Assembly (NCBI GenBank): GCA_041879295.1
Contig: CP047152.1
Location: 5,275,501-5,339,500, forward strand
Reading direction: 5' to 3'
Length of the DNA stretch: 64,000 nt
From: Pseudomonas putida
GTDB taxonomy: Bacteria > Pseudomonadota > Gammaproteobacteria > Pseudomonadales > Pseudomonadaceae
Made by a program: the position numbers and the translations under genes. The notes under the pieces are model-generated. The model was not told the origin of the DNA. It saw only the letters and a program-made list of their open reading frames with translations, and did no database searches. Of the stretch, positions 19,040 to 29,545 are shown in pieces (the stretch's first letter is position 1; each line of letters starts with the position of its first letter).

Positions 19040-20101
19040 TCAGGGCTGTTTGTTGCGGGTTGGGTGAACGACGTGCAAAAAGTGTTCGGCAACGTCGAGC
19101 ATACGGTTGGCAAAACCCCATTCGTTGTCGAACCAGGCCAGCAGGTTTACCAGGCGGGGGCCGGAAACACGAGTCTGGCTGGCATCGACGATCGCAGAAT
19201 GCGGGTCGTGGTTGAAATCACAGCTGGCGTGCGGCAACTCGGTGTAGGCCAGCAAGCCTTTAAGCGGGCCGTCCAGCGCGGCCTCGCGCAGCACTCGGTT
19301 GACTTCGGCCGCAGTGGTGTCGCGGGCGGTCTGCAGAGTGATGTCCAGGCACGAGACGTTGACGGTCGGTACACGTACCGCTTTGGCCTGGATTCGCCCG
19401 GCAAGTTCCGGAAGCAGGCGCTCGATGCCACGCGCCAGGCCAGTGGACACGGGAATCACCGACTGGAAGGCCGAACGCGTGCGGCGCAGGTCTTCGTGGT
19501 GATAGGCATCGATCACCGGCTGGTCGTTCATCGCCGAGTGGATGGTGGTGATCTGCACATATTCGATGCCGAACGCCTGGTCCAGCACACGCAGCAGCGG
19601 CACACCGCAATTGGTGGTGCACGAAGCGTTGGACACCAGGCGCTCGCTGCCGGTAAGGCAGGCCTGGTTGATGCCGTAGACCACCGTGGCGTCAACGTCG
19701 GCCTCACTGGCCATGGGCTGCGAGAACAGCACCCTTGGCGCACCGGCGTCGAGAAAACGCTGGCCATCGGCACGGGTGTTATAGGCACCGGAACACTCCA
19801 GCACCAGGTCGATGCCCAACGCAGCCCAGTCAATGCCTTCGGGGGTGGCACTGCGCATAACCTTCACGCAGTCGCCATTGATATGCAGACAGTCGCCGTC
19901 GACCTTGACCTCGCCGGGAAAACGCCCGTGGGTGGAGTCGAAGCGTGTCAGGTATTCCAGGCTGGCCTGATCGGCCAGATCGTTCAGCGCGACGATCTCG
20001 AAACCGGCCTTTGCCCCCCGCTCGAACAGCGCGCGCAGGACACAGCGGCCGATACGGCCATAACCGTTGAGTGCAACTTTGTAGGGACGCAGGTGGGGCA
20101 T
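19040..20101 (-). CDS. epd: Erythrose-4-phosphate dehydrogenase
   Basis: A 353-residue NAD-dependent dehydrogenase of the GapA family. Epd oxidises erythrose-4-phosphate to 4-phosphoerythronate, the first step of the DXP-dependent pyridoxal phosphate pathway. Evidence: the Rossmann opening VALNGYGRIGRCVLRALFER, the catalytic cysteine at about residue 161 in NASCTTNCGVP (GapA normally has SCTTNCLAP), the tktA-epd-pgk context, and the ~350-residue length. A GapA function cannot be excluded from sequence alone. The start at 20101 (MPHLRPYKVALNG) is set by homology; the extra 81 residues of the longer frame translate the REP palindrome upstream and are not credible. Confidence 0.9.
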   Translation of the reverse strand: MPHLRPYKVALNGYGRIGRCVLRALFERGAKAGFEIVALNDLADQASLEYLTRFDSTHGRFPGEVKVDGDCLHINGDCVKVMRSATPEGIDWAALGIDLVLECSGAYNTRADGQRFLDAGAPRVLFSQPMASEADVDATVVYGINQACLTGSERLVSNASCTTNCGVPLLRVLDQAFGIEYVQITTIHSAMNDQPVIDAYHHEDLRRTRSAFQSVIPVSTGLARGIERLLPELAGRIQAKAVRVPTVNVSCLDITLQTARDTTAAEVNRVLREAALDGPLKGLLAYTELPHASCDFNHDPHSAIVDASQTRVSGPRLVNLLAWFDNEWGFANRMLDVAEHFLHVVHPTRNKQP

Positions 20102-20155
20102 TCGGGGCTCACGAGACAGTTCGTTTGTCGTCAGCCTGCGGAATTTGCGGTGTGG

Positions 20156-20224
20156 CATTCGCGGGCAAGCCCGCTCCCACAGGGTTTCATGCAACCTCTG
20201 TGGGAGCGGGCTTGCCCGCGAATG
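20156..20224. repeat. REP pair, perfect 27-bp arms
   Basis: Arms 20156-20182 and 20198-20224 are exact reverse complements with the REP core. They lie in the tktA-epd gap and could modulate processing between the two cistrons. Confidence 0.9.
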
Positions 20225-20252
20225 AAGGCGACACCGCCCGCAGATCTTTAAA

Positions 20253-22250
20253 TCAGTCTTCCAGCAGCTCTTCGGCTGTACCGAGGATGTTCTCCAGGGT
20301 GAAACCGAACTCTTCGAACAGTGCCGAAGCCGGCGCCGACTCACCGTAAGTGGTCATGCCGATGATACGACCTTCCAGGCCAACGTACTTGTACCAGAAG
20401 TCGGCGTGGGCAGCTTCGATGGCGATGCGCGCACCGACTTCCAGCGGCAGCACGGACTGCTTGTAGGCAGCGTCCTGGGCATCGAACACGCTGGTGCACG
20501 GCATGGAAACCACACGCACCTTGCGGCCTTGCTCGGTCAGCTTGTCGAAGGCCTGAACAGCCAGGCCCACTTCGGAACCGGTGGCGATCAGGATCAGCTC
20601 CGGCTCGCCGGTGCAGTCCTTGAGCACATAGCCACCACGGCTGATGTCGGCGATCTGCTGGGCATCACGCGCCTGGTGCTGCAGGTTCTGACGCGAGAAG
20701 ATAAGCGCCGAAGGGCCATCCTTGCGCTCCAGGGCGTTTTTCCAGGACACGGCGGATTCCACTGCGTCGGCCGGGCGCCAGGTGTCCAGGTTCGGCGTGC
20801 TGCGCAGGCTGGTCAGCTGCTCGATTGGCTGGTGAGTCGGGCCGTCTTCGCCCAGACCGATGGAGTCGTGGGTGTACACGTGAATCACGCGCTGCTTCAT
20901 CAGGGCCGACATGCGCACGGCGTTGCGGGCGTATTCCATGAACATCAGGAAGGTCGCGCCGTAAGGCACCAGGCCACCGTGCAGGGCAACGCCGTTCATG
21001 ATGGCGGTCATGCCGAACTCGCGCACGCCGTAGAACACGTAGTTGCCGCTGGCATCATTGGCTTCGACGCCCTTGCAACCTTTCCACAGGGTCAGGTTGG
21101 AGCCGGCCAGGTCCGCCGAACCACCGAGGAACTCCGGCAGCAGCGGGCCAAAGGCGTTCAGGGCGTTCTGGCTGGCCTTGCGGCTGGCGATGGTTTCGCC
21201 TTTGGCAGCCACTTCGTTGATGTAGGCCTGGGCCTTCTCGCTGAAGTCGGCCGGCAGCTCGCCGCTGTCACGGCGCTTGAACTCGGCAGCCAGCTCCGGG
21301 TAGGCCTTGGCGTAGGCGTCGAAACGCTGGTTCCACTCGGCTTCGGCCTTGGCGCCAGCGGCCTTGGCATCCCACTCGGCATAAATGTCGGCAGGGATTT
21401 CGAACGGGCCGTAGTTCCAGTTCAGTTCTTTACGGGCCAAGGCGATTTCGTCGTTGCCCAGCGGTGCACCGTGGCAATCTTCCTTGCCCTGCTTGTTCGG
21501 CGAGCCGAAACCAATGATGGTCTTGCAGCAGATCAGGGTCGGGCGATCGCTCTTGCGGGCGGTCTCGATGGCCATCTTGATTTCTTCGGCATCGTGGCCG
21601 TCGACGTTGCGGATCACCTGCCAGTTGTAGGCTTCGAAGCGCGCCGGGGTGTTGTCGGTGAACCAGCCGTGCACTTCGCCGTCGATGGAGATGCCATTGT
21701 CATCGTAGAAGGCGATCAGCTTGTTCAGGCCCAGAGTGCCTGCCAGCGAGGCGACTTCATGGGAGATGCCTTCCATCATGCAGCCATCGCCGAGGAACAC
21801 ATAGGTGTTGTGGTCGACGATGGTGTGGCCGTCACGGTTGAACTGGGCAGCCAGCACTTTTTCGGCCAGGGCGAAGCCCACGGCGTTGGCGATCCCTTGG
21901 CCGAGCGGGCCGGTGGTGGTTTCCACGCCTGGGGTGTAGCCGTATTCCGGGTGGCCCGGGGTGCGGCTGTGCAGTTGGCGGAAGCCTTTGATGTCATCGA
22001 TGGTGACGTCGTAACCGGTCAGGTGCAGCAGCGAGTAGATCAGCATCGAACCGTGGCCGTTGGACAGCACGAAGCGGTCACGGTCGGCGAAGCTCGGGTT
22101 GCTCGGGTTGTGCTTCAGGTAGTCGCGCCAAAGCACTTCGGCGATATCCGCCATGCCCATGGGGGCACCTGGGTGGCCGCTGTTGGCCTTTTGCACGGCA
22201 TCCATGCTGAGGGCACGAATGGCGTTGGCACGTTCACGACGGCTGGGCAT
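20253..22250 (-). CDS. tktA: Transketolase
   Basis: A 665-residue thiamine-diphosphate enzyme that moves two-carbon units between sugar phosphates in the pentose phosphate network and provides erythrose-4-phosphate for aromatic amino acids and for Epd next door. The signatures are present: N-terminal [18 protein letters not shown] with the catalytic-site His, the ThDP motif [18 protein letters not shown] around residue 155, the transketolase second signature region [13 protein letters not shown] near 465, and a full-length C-terminal domain. The start at 22250 ([17 protein letters not shown]) agrees with the family. The divergent promoter region with the ArsR-methyltransferase gene is ~250 bp. 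Confidence 0.96.
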   Translation of the reverse strand: MPSRRERANAIRALSMDAVQKANSGHPGAPMGMADIAEVLWRDYLKHNPSNPSFADRDRFVLSNGHGSMLIYSLLHLTGYDVTIDDIKGFRQLHSRTPGHPEYGYTPGVETTTGPLGQGIANAVGFALAEKVLAAQFNRDGHTIVDHNTYVFLGDGCMMEGISHEVASLAGTLGLNKLIAFYDDNGISIDGEVHGWFTDNTPARFEAYNWQVIRNVDGHDAEEIKMAIETARKSDRPTLICCKTIIGFGSPNKQGKEDCHGAPLGNDEIALARKELNWNYGPFEIPADIYAEWDAKAAGAKAEAEWNQRFDAYAKAYPELAAEFKRRDSGELPADFSEKAQAYINEVAAKGETIASRKASQNALNAFGPLLPEFLGGSADLAGSNLTLWKGCKGVEANDASGNYVFYGVREFGMTAIMNGVALHGGLVPYGATFLMFMEYARNAVRMSALMKQRVIHVYTHDSIGLGEDGPTHQPIEQLTSLRSTPNLDTWRPADAVESAVSWKNALERKDGPSALIFSRQNLQHQARDAQQIADISRGGYVLKDCTGEPELILIATGSEVGLAVQAFDKLTEQGRKVRVVSMPCTSVFDAQDAAYKQSVLPLEVGARIAIEAAHADFWYKYVGLEGRIIGMTTYGESAPASALFEEFGFTLENILGTAEELLED

Positions 22251-22335
22251 CGCTGATCTCCTAGGGGGCTTGAAGAGGTGGTGTCACGAAAAAGGCGGCC
22301 ATTTTCGCCCACTGGAGGCGCTTGGGGCAAACATT

Positions 22336-22434
22336 TAAGCGCCAAGCGCAAGCTTTAAGCTGCAAGTGAAGAAGCAGAGCACGGTTCGGACCGCTCCAAA
22401 GCCTGTTGCTTGAAGCTTTCGGCCTGCAGCTCAT
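22336..22434. repeat. AGCTT/GCAAG-rich dispersed repeat
   Basis: Runs of the type GCAAGCTTTAAGCTGCAAG and CTTGAAGCTTTCGGCCTGCA, partly inverted. The same family appears at 34118-34277 and 55194-55290. It lies in the tktA leader or promoter region. Confidence 0.6.
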
Positions 22435-22436
22435 CG

Positions 22437-22462
22437 CCAATATCAAAACTTTTTGATATTGG
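22437..22462. promoter_or_regulatory. 26-bp perfect palindrome, candidate ArsR-family operator
   Basis: Two exact 12-base arms, CCAATATCAAAA and TTTTGATATTGG, separated by CT. It is AT-rich in a GC-rich setting and lies 39 bp before the ArsR-methyltransferase start, between that gene and tktA. Size and symmetry suit a dimeric winged-helix repressor; autoregulation of the regulator-metK operon is the natural inference. Confidence 0.7.
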
Positions 22463-22501
22463 CCTTGCTCGGGCATCAATGCCTGTCTAGACTGCCGCCC
22501 C

Positions 22502-23494
22502 ATGAATCTCCGTGCGCAATCGATCCCCGAGCAACGCGAAACATTGGCCGCCCTGTGCAAAGCCAGTGGCGATGCGTTGCGCCTGAACGTATTGCGCGCC
22601 CTGGCCAACGACTCGTTCGGCGTGCTGGAACTGGCGCAGATCTTCGACATCGGCCAGTCGGGCATGAGCCACCACCTTAAGGTGCTGGCGCAGGCCGACC
22701 TCGTGGCAACCCGCCGCGAAGGCAACGCCATCTTCTACCGCCGTGCCCTGCCCGATGGCCTGCGCCTGGGTGGCCGGCTGCATGCTGCGCTGCTCGAAGA
22801 AGTCGACGACCTGGCCCTGCCGTCCGATGTGCAGGCGCGCATCGCCCAGGTGCAACTGCGCCGGGCAGCCACCAGCCAGGACTTCTTCCTGCGTGTGGAA
22901 GAGAAGTTCCGTGCCCAGCAAGACCTGATCGCCGGCCTTCCGCAGTACCGCGAAAGCCTGCTGGCGCTGCTCGACAAACTGCATTTCGACCCGGCTGCCA
23001 GTGCGCTGGAAGTCGGGCCTGGCGACGGTGGTTTCCTGCCCGACCTGGCCCGGCGCTTCGCCCAGGTCACCGCCCTGGACAACAGCCCTACCATGCTCGA
23101 GCTTGCGCGGCAGGTGTGCCAACGCGAAGGGCTCGACAACGTGAACCTGCAGTTGGCCGATGCACTGGGTGCAACGGATGTGGCCGCCGACTGCGTTGTG
23201 CTGAACATGGTGCTGCACCATTTCAGCGACCCGGCCCTGGCTTTGCGCCAGCTGGCCAAACGGGTAAAGGCAGGCGGCAGCCTGCTGGTCACCGAACTGT
23301 GCAGCCATGACCAGGGGTGGGCGCGCGAAGCCTGCGGCGACCTCTGGCTGGGCTTCGAACAGGACGACCTGGCGCGCTGGGCCAACGATGCCGGGCTGGC
23401 CCATGCGGACAGCCTGTACGTGGGCCTGCGTAACGGTTTCCAGATCCAGGTCCGCCATTTCCAGCGGACGGCTGGCGACATACACCATCGGTAA
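22502..23494 (+). CDS. ArsR-type regulator fused to a SAM-dependent methyltransferase domain (SahR-like)
   Basis: A 330-residue two-domain protein. Residues ~10-90 are an ArsR-type winged helix (LCKASGDALRLNVLRALAND, SGMSHHLKVLAQADLVATRR). From ~150 on is a class I methyltransferase with the SAM motif ALEVGPGDGGFLPDLARRF near residue 165 and VVLNMVLHHFSDPALAL. It is 18 nt upstream of metK, so it probably senses SAM, SAH or homocysteine and controls the methionine cycle, as SahR-type ArsR regulators do in other proteobacteria. Whether the methyltransferase domain is catalytic or just a sensor is unknown. No Shine-Dalgarno precedes the ATG; a TAGACT hexamer lies 8 nt before it, so a leaderless mRNA is possible. 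Confidence 0.85.
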   Translation: MNLRAQSIPEQRETLAALCKASGDALRLNVLRALANDSFGVLELAQIFDIGQSGMSHHLKVLAQADLVATRREGNAIFYRRALPDGLRLGGRLHAALLEEVDDLALPSDVQARIAQVQLRRAATSQDFFLRVEEKFRAQQDLIAGLPQYRESLLALLDKLHFDPAASALEVGPGDGGFLPDLARRFAQVTALDNSPTMLELARQVCQREGLDNVNLQLADALGATDVAADCVVLNMVLHHFSDPALALRQLAKRVKAGGSLLVTELCSHDQGWAREACGDLWLGFEQDDLARWANDAGLAHADSLYVGLRNGFQIQVRHFQRTAGDIHHR

Positions 23495-23512
23495 ATTTCA
23501 GGAACCTTCGAG

Positions 23513-24703
23513 ATGAGCGAATACTCCCTTTTCACCTCCGAGTCCGTGTCCGAAGGGCATCCGGACAAGATCGCCGACCAGATTTCGGACGCTGTCCTTG
23601 ATGCCATCATCGCCCAGGACAAATACGCCCGCGTAGCCTGCGAAACCCTGGTCAAGACCGGTGTCGCCATCATCGCCGGCGAAGTCACTACGTCGGCCTG
23701 GGTCGACCTGGAAGACCTGGTGCGCAAAGTCATCATCGACATCGGCTACAACAGTTCCGACGTTGGCTTCGACGGCGCCACCTGCGCCGTGATGAACATC
23801 ATCGGCAAACAGTCGGTAGACATCGCCCAGGGCGTGGACCGCTCCAAGCCGGAAGACCAGGGCGCCGGTGACCAGGGCCTGATGTTCGGCTATGCCAGCA
23901 ACGAAACCGAAGTCCTGATGCCTGCACCGATCTGCTTCTCGCACCGTCTGGTAGAACGCCAGGCCGAGGCGCGCAAGTCCGGCCTGCTGCCATGGCTGCG
24001 CCCGGATGCCAAGTCGCAGGTCACCTGCCGCTATGAGAACGGCAAAGTGGTCGGTATCGACGCCGTGGTGCTGTCGACCCAGCACAACCCGGAGGTTTCG
24101 CAGAAAGACCTGCAAGAAGCCGTGATGGAGCTGATCGTCAAGCACACCCTGCCAGCCGAACTGCTGCACAAAGGCACCCAGTACCACATCAACCCGACCG
24201 GCAACTTCATCATCGGTGGCCCGGTGGGTGACTGCGGCCTGACCGGCCGCAAGATCATCGTCGACTCCTACGGCGGCATGGCCCGCCACGGTGGTGGCGC
24301 GTTCTCCGGCAAGGACCCGTCCAAGGTCGACCGTTCCGCCGCCTACGCCGGCCGCTACGTGGCCAAGAACATCGTCGCCGCCGGCCTGGCCGAGCGTTGC
24401 GAGATCCAGGTGTCGTACGCCATTGGTGTGGCCCAGCCAACGTCCATCTCGATCAACACCTTCGGCACCGGCAAGGTCTCCGACGACAAGATCATCCAGC
24501 TGGTGCGCGAGTGCTTCGACCTGCGTCCGTACGCCATCACCACCATGCTCGACCTGCTGCACCCGATGTATCAGGAAACCGCTGCCTACGGCCACTTCGG
24601 CCGCACCCCGCAGCAGAAGACTGTCGGCGACGACACCTTCACCACCTTCACCTGGGAGCGCACCGACCGCGCCCAGTCGCTGCGTGACGCTGCCGGCCTG
24701 TAA
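23513..24703 (+). CDS. metK: S-adenosylmethionine synthetase
   Basis: A 396-residue methionine adenosyltransferase making SAM from ATP and methionine. It starts with the invariant [20 protein letters not shown] (methionine/ATP site, His and Asp), contains the second family signature [20 protein letters not shown] near residue 240, and [19 protein letters not shown], the glycine-rich P-loop-like motif near 265. It is cotranscribed with the upstream ArsR-methyltransferase regulator and ends at an intrinsic terminator. SahH and MetF, the next steps of the methyl cycle, are encoded about 8 kb away in this window. Confidence 0.97.
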   Translation: MSEYSLFTSESVSEGHPDKIADQISDAVLDAIIAQDKYARVACETLVKTGVAIIAGEVTTSAWVDLEDLVRKVIIDIGYNSSDVGFDGATCAVMNIIGKQSVDIAQGVDRSKPEDQGAGDQGLMFGYASNETEVLMPAPICFSHRLVERQAEARKSGLLPWLRPDAKSQVTCRYENGKVVGIDAVVLSTQHNPEVSQKDLQEAVMELIVKHTLPAELLHKGTQYHINPTGNFIIGGPVGDCGLTGRKIIVDSYGGMARHGGGAFSGKDPSKVDRSAAYAGRYVAKNIVAAGLAERCEIQVSYAIGVAQPTSISINTFGTGKVSDDKIIQLVRECFDLRPYAITTMLDLLHPMYQETAAYGHFGRTPQQKTVGDDTFTTFTWERTDRAQSLRDAAGL

Positions 24704-24722
24704 GCTTCCTGCAGCGCCAGAC

Positions 24723-24758
24723 AAAAGCCCCTGCCGAGTGACCGGCAGGGGCTTTTTT
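24723..24758 (+). terminator. Intrinsic terminator of metK
   Basis: Perfect stem AAAAGCCCCTGCCG / CGGCAGGGGCTTTT with a six-base loop, ending in six T. It starts 20 nt after the metK stop. Confidence 0.95.
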
Positions 24759-24868
24759 GTGCCTGTCACGGCATTTTCATCGCCTGTGAGATCGACCGCC
24801 GCCCACGCGGCGCTGGTTTCTTGCCCCAGCCCGGGATTGAAGACGAGCACCTGCGAAATATCACCTGA

Positions 24869-26641
<1,773 letters not shown>

Positions 26642-26773
26642 TTTTTTACCAAATAATGCGTAGGAAAAACCTGAGACTCAGGCAGAAAACTTCACCAAGG
26701 GTTTCTAAATGGGCAAAACCAAGGCAGGATTTCCACCAACTTTTGCTGCCCCGCCCCGTTCAAGAGGCTTTTC

Positions 26774-27166
26774 ATGAAACGTATTTCGACTCTTTTCCTG
26801 CTCGCAACACTGGGTCTGGCTGCGGGCAGCGTGCAAGCTGCCCAGCCGGACCCGGGCCTGACCGGTTGCGCTGCCAAGCGTAGCGCTATCGAGAACCAGC
26901 TGAAAATTGCCCGTGACCACGGCAACAGCGACCAGGTTGCAGGGCTGGAAGAAGCCCTGCGCGGTGTGGACAACTGCACCGACGCCAGCCTGCGCAAAGA
27001 GCGTGAGCAGAAGGTGCTCGATGCGCGTCATGAAGTGGCGCAGCGGGAAAAGGACTTGAAGAAGGCCGAGAAAAAAGGCGACGCCGAGAAGATCAACAAG
27101 CGCAAGGACAAGCTGGCCGAGTCGCGTAAAGAGCTGCAGGAAGCAGTCGACGACCTCGACCGCTAA
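26774..27166 (+). CDS. DUF1090 family periplasmic protein (YqjC-like)
   Basis: A 130-residue secreted protein. The signal peptide MKRISTLFLLATLGLAAGSVQA is cleaved before AQPDPG. The mature protein is highly charged and mostly helical, with two cysteines (TGCAAKRSAIENQL, VDNCTDASLRKERE) and a C-terminal coiled-coil-like stretch rich in Lys/Glu (REKDLKKAEKKGDAEKINKR). This pattern is the DUF1090/YqjC family, whose function is unknown. It is probably monocistronic: ligB ends 132 nt upstream and a REP pair follows. Confidence 0.85.
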   Translation: MKRISTLFLLATLGLAAGSVQAAQPDPGLTGCAAKRSAIENQLKIARDHGNSDQVAGLEEALRGVDNCTDASLRKEREQKVLDARHEVAQREKDLKKAEKKGDAEKINKRKDKLAESRKELQEAVDDLDR

Positions 27167-27180
27167 ACAGACGCGGTGAT

Positions 27181-27264
27181 TGTAGGAGCGGGCTTGCCCG
27201 CGAAGAGTGCGACGCGGGGCATGCACCGGCTTCGCCAATGTTCGCGGGCAAGCCCGCTCCTACA
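27181..27264. repeat. REP pair (BIME), exact 24-bp arms
   Basis: Arms 27181-27204 and 27241-27264 are exact reverse complements. It sits between convergent genes (DUF1090 and the cytochrome), where it could serve as a bidirectional transcript end. Confidence 0.88.
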
Positions 27265-27290
27265 AGGGCCAATGTGGCCTGCACAGTCAT

Positions 27291-27749
27291 TCAATGATTA
27301 CGAAATTCGCTATGACAGGCCTTGCACGCAGCCTCGACCTTGTCCATCGGTGCCTTCAGTTGCGCAGCATCCAGTGGCTGATTGCGGGTGACATCAACCA
27401 GTTCGCCGGTGACGCCTTCAAGCTGCCGGGCCAGGTCATGGAACCGCGCCTGGCGCTCCCACACTTCGGCGCGGGCGGCACTGTCACCACCATCGCGCAC
27501 CTGTGGAAAATGCTGCCACGGCTGATGCGACAGGCTGTCCAACTTCAGCGCACCGTCAGCAAACTTCACCCCGTCAAACGGCAACCGGCCACGCAGCATG
27601 CCGCCCAGATCTTCGCTGGTCTTGAGCATGTCCTTGAAGATCACCTTGCGTTTGCCCAGCGGCGAGTTCGGGTCAACCCGGTCACAACCAGTCAAAGCCC
27701 CTCCCAGGGCAAGTGCTGCCAGCAGAACAACGGTCAATCGCTTCAACAT
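27291..27749 (-). CDS. Cytochrome c'-like lipoprotein
   Basis: A 152-residue periplasmic heme protein. The N-terminus MLKRLTVVLLAALALGGALTGC has a lipobox (LTGC), so it should be lipid-anchored. A single heme-attachment motif CKACH lies five residues from the C-terminus, after a helical region (KAPMDKVEAACKACHSEFRNH); C-terminal CxxCH in a four-helix bundle is the cytochrome c' (class II) pattern. Cytochromes c' bind NO or CO and act in electron transfer or NO protection. The ATG at 27749 is preferred over a GTG nine bases upstream because AAGTGAGCG precedes it. A lipid anchor is uncommon in this family. It is divergent from mltA. Confidence 0.82.
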   Translation of the reverse strand: MLKRLTVVLLAALALGGALTGCDRVDPNSPLGKRKVIFKDMLKTSEDLGGMLRGRLPFDGVKFADGALKLDSLSHQPWQHFPQVRDGGDSAARAEVWERQARFHDLARQLEGVTGELVDVTRNQPLDAAQLKAPMDKVEAACKACHSEFRNH

Positions 27750-27868
27750 CACGCTCACTTCGGCCTACGCAAATGGGCGGCCAGTATCGCTGCCCCTGGG
27801 CCAAACACCAATAGCCACATAAAAGACAGGGGCGAACCTTCATGTTCGCTCATGACAGGAATGCACAC

Positions 27869-29020
27869 ATGAAATCTGCCCTGCGCCACCTGGCCTGGAC
27901 ACTGCCGGTGCTGGCTTTACTGGCCGGCTGCAACGGCGGCGAGAGCGCCAAGCCCGAGCCCCACGCTGTCGCCACCTATGCCCCGGCCACTTGGAAAGAC
28001 TTGCCGGCCGTCAGCGATGAAGACCTGCTGGCCGGCTTTTATGCCTGGCGCAACGGCTGCGAAAAGCTCAAGCGCGACCCGGTGTGGGCAGCCACCTGCG
28101 AAGCGGCCGGCAGCGCCACAGCCAGCGCCGCCCAAGTGCGTACCTTCCTTGAGCAGAACCTGCAGGTGTACGGCCTGCGCTCTGCAGAGAACAATGCCAA
28201 CGGCCTGATTACCGGCTACTACGAGCCGGTCTACCCGGGCAGCCTGAGCCCCTCGGCAACCAACCATGTGGCGGTTTACGGCATCCCTGATGACATGATC
28301 GTGGTCGACCTGGCCAGTGTGTACCCCGAACTGAAGGGCAAACGCCTGCGCGGCCGTCTTGACGGTCGAGTGCTCAAGCCCTACGACACGGCCGAAGTCA
28401 TCAACCGTAACGGCGTCAAGGCACCGGTGCTGGCCTGGCTGACCGATCCGATGGACCTGCAATTCCTGCAGATCCAGGGTTCTGGCCGGGTGCAACTGGA
28501 AGACGGCCGTCAACTGCGCCTGGGCTACGCCGACCAGAACGGCCACCCCTACCGGCCGATCGGCCGCTGGCTGGTGGAACAGGGCCAACTGAAAAAAGAA
28601 GACGTGAGCATGGGCGCCATTCATGCCTGGGCCCAGGCCAACCCGCAGCGCGTACCAGAACTGCTGGCGAGCAACCCCAGCTACGTATTCTTCAGCACCC
28701 GCCCGGACAGCAACGAAGGCCCGCGCGGCTCGCTGAACGTGCCACTTACCGCCGGCTACAGCGTGGCCATCGACCGCAAGGTGATTCCATTGGGCAGCTT
28801 GTTGTGGCTGTCTACCACACGCCCGGACGGCTCCCCGGTGGTACGACCGGTTGGCGCGCAGGACACTGGCGGGGCGATTACCGGCGAAGTGCGTGCCGAC
28901 CTGTTCTGGGGCACCGGGCCGGAAGCCGGCGAGCTGGCGGGGAACATGAAGCAGCAGGGGCAGATCTGGATGCTCTGGCCTAAAGGCCAGCCGCTACCTG
29001 AGGTACCTAAGGTACCTTGA
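27869..29020 (+). CDS. mltA: Membrane-bound lytic murein transglycosylase A
   Basis: A 383-residue outer-membrane lipoprotein (lipobox LLAGC at ~19-23) that cleaves peptidoglycan to 1,6-anhydromuropeptides. The MltA domain spans ~110-270 (GLITGYYEPVYPGSLSPS, LQFLQIQGSGRVQLEDG) and the 3D domain is at 305-360, with the catalytic aspartate in VGAQDTGGAITGEVRADLFW. The usual length is ~360-390. The start at 27869 follows ACAGGA and opens the lipoprotein signal peptide; the 9-residue upstream extension is not needed. A REP palindrome follows the stop. Confidence 0.93.
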   Translation: MKSALRHLAWTLPVLALLAGCNGGESAKPEPHAVATYAPATWKDLPAVSDEDLLAGFYAWRNGCEKLKRDPVWAATCEAAGSATASAAQVRTFLEQNLQVYGLRSAENNANGLITGYYEPVYPGSLSPSATNHVAVYGIPDDMIVVDLASVYPELKGKRLRGRLDGRVLKPYDTAEVINRNGVKAPVLAWLTDPMDLQFLQIQGSGRVQLEDGRQLRLGYADQNGHPYRPIGRWLVEQGQLKKEDVSMGAIHAWAQANPQRVPELLASNPSYVFFSTRPDSNEGPRGSLNVPLTAGYSVAIDRKVIPLGSLLWLSTTRPDGSPVVRPVGAQDTGGAITGEVRADLFWGTGPEAGELAGNMKQQGQIWMLWPKGQPLPEVPKVP

Positions 29021-29031
29021 TCGGCGGTGGA

Positions 29032-29119
29032 TTCTTCGCGGGCTTGCCCGCTCCCACAGGTACACCACAGCCCTTGAATACTGTGGTGTACCTGTGGGAG
29101 CGGGCAAGCCCGCGAAGAA
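29032..29119. repeat. REP pair, perfect 39-bp arms
   Basis: Arms 29032-29070 and 29081-29119 are exact reverse complements with a 10-base loop. It lies between the convergent mltA and MAPEG genes and would form a very stable hairpin in either transcript. Confidence 0.95.
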
Positions 29120-29130
29120 GGCCACTCGGT

Positions 29131-29517
29131 TCAGATGGAAACTACGAAGAACGACACGATCAACGCCAAGCCGGCAAGCCACATCAGCGATCGCAAGGCA
29201 GCCCAGTCGGCCAGGTAGCAGATGATGTAAAGCAAGCGGCTGGTGATATACATCACCCCCAGTACGTCCTGGGTCACCTGCTCTGCATTGCCGACGATAT
29301 CCGCCACAAGCACCGCCGCAGCAAATGCCGGAAACGCTTCGTAGCCATTCTGCTGCGCAGCATGGGCACGCCGTGGCAGGCCCGACAAGGTATCGAGGAA
29401 GGCTCGCGGATCGTGATTGTCCTTGAGGCCGAAGCGGCCACTGCTCGCCTTGGCGACCAAGGCACAAAGCGGGTTCAACAGCAACGCAATCAGGATGCAC
29501 CACAGGGCAACAGTCAT
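29131..29517 (-). CDS. MAPEG family membrane protein
   Basis: A 128-residue, four-helix inner-membrane protein of the MAPEG family (membrane-associated proteins in eicosanoid and glutathione metabolism). Helices lie at roughly residues 3-20, 55-80, 83-100 and 105-126. Typical features are the polar loop after helix 1 (NHDPRAFLDTLSGLPRRAHA) with the conserved AAQQNGYEAFPAFAAAVLVA and helix 3 YITSRLLYIICYLADW. The bacterial role is unknown; some relatives are glutathione transferases. The upstream neighbour on the same strand is an EamA transporter, 28 nt away, so the two may be cotranscribed. Confidence 0.86.
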   Translation of the reverse strand: MTVALWCILIALLLNPLCALVAKASSGRFGLKDNHDPRAFLDTLSGLPRRAHAAQQNGYEAFPAFAAAVLVADIVGNAEQVTQDVLGVMYITSRLLYIICYLADWAALRSLMWLAGLALIVSFFVVSI

Positions 29518-29545
29518 GGACAGGACTCCTTGTTCAGTCTTCAGG

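Noticed and set aside
19040..20344. Extended N-termini of epd, rsmE, hemolysin III and MFS frames
   Set aside because: The extensions translate REP palindromes (for example 20156-20224); canonical family starts exist downstream.
20406..22256. 616-codon open frame antisense to tktA
   Set aside because: A shadow of the transketolase reading frame; no domain or start context.
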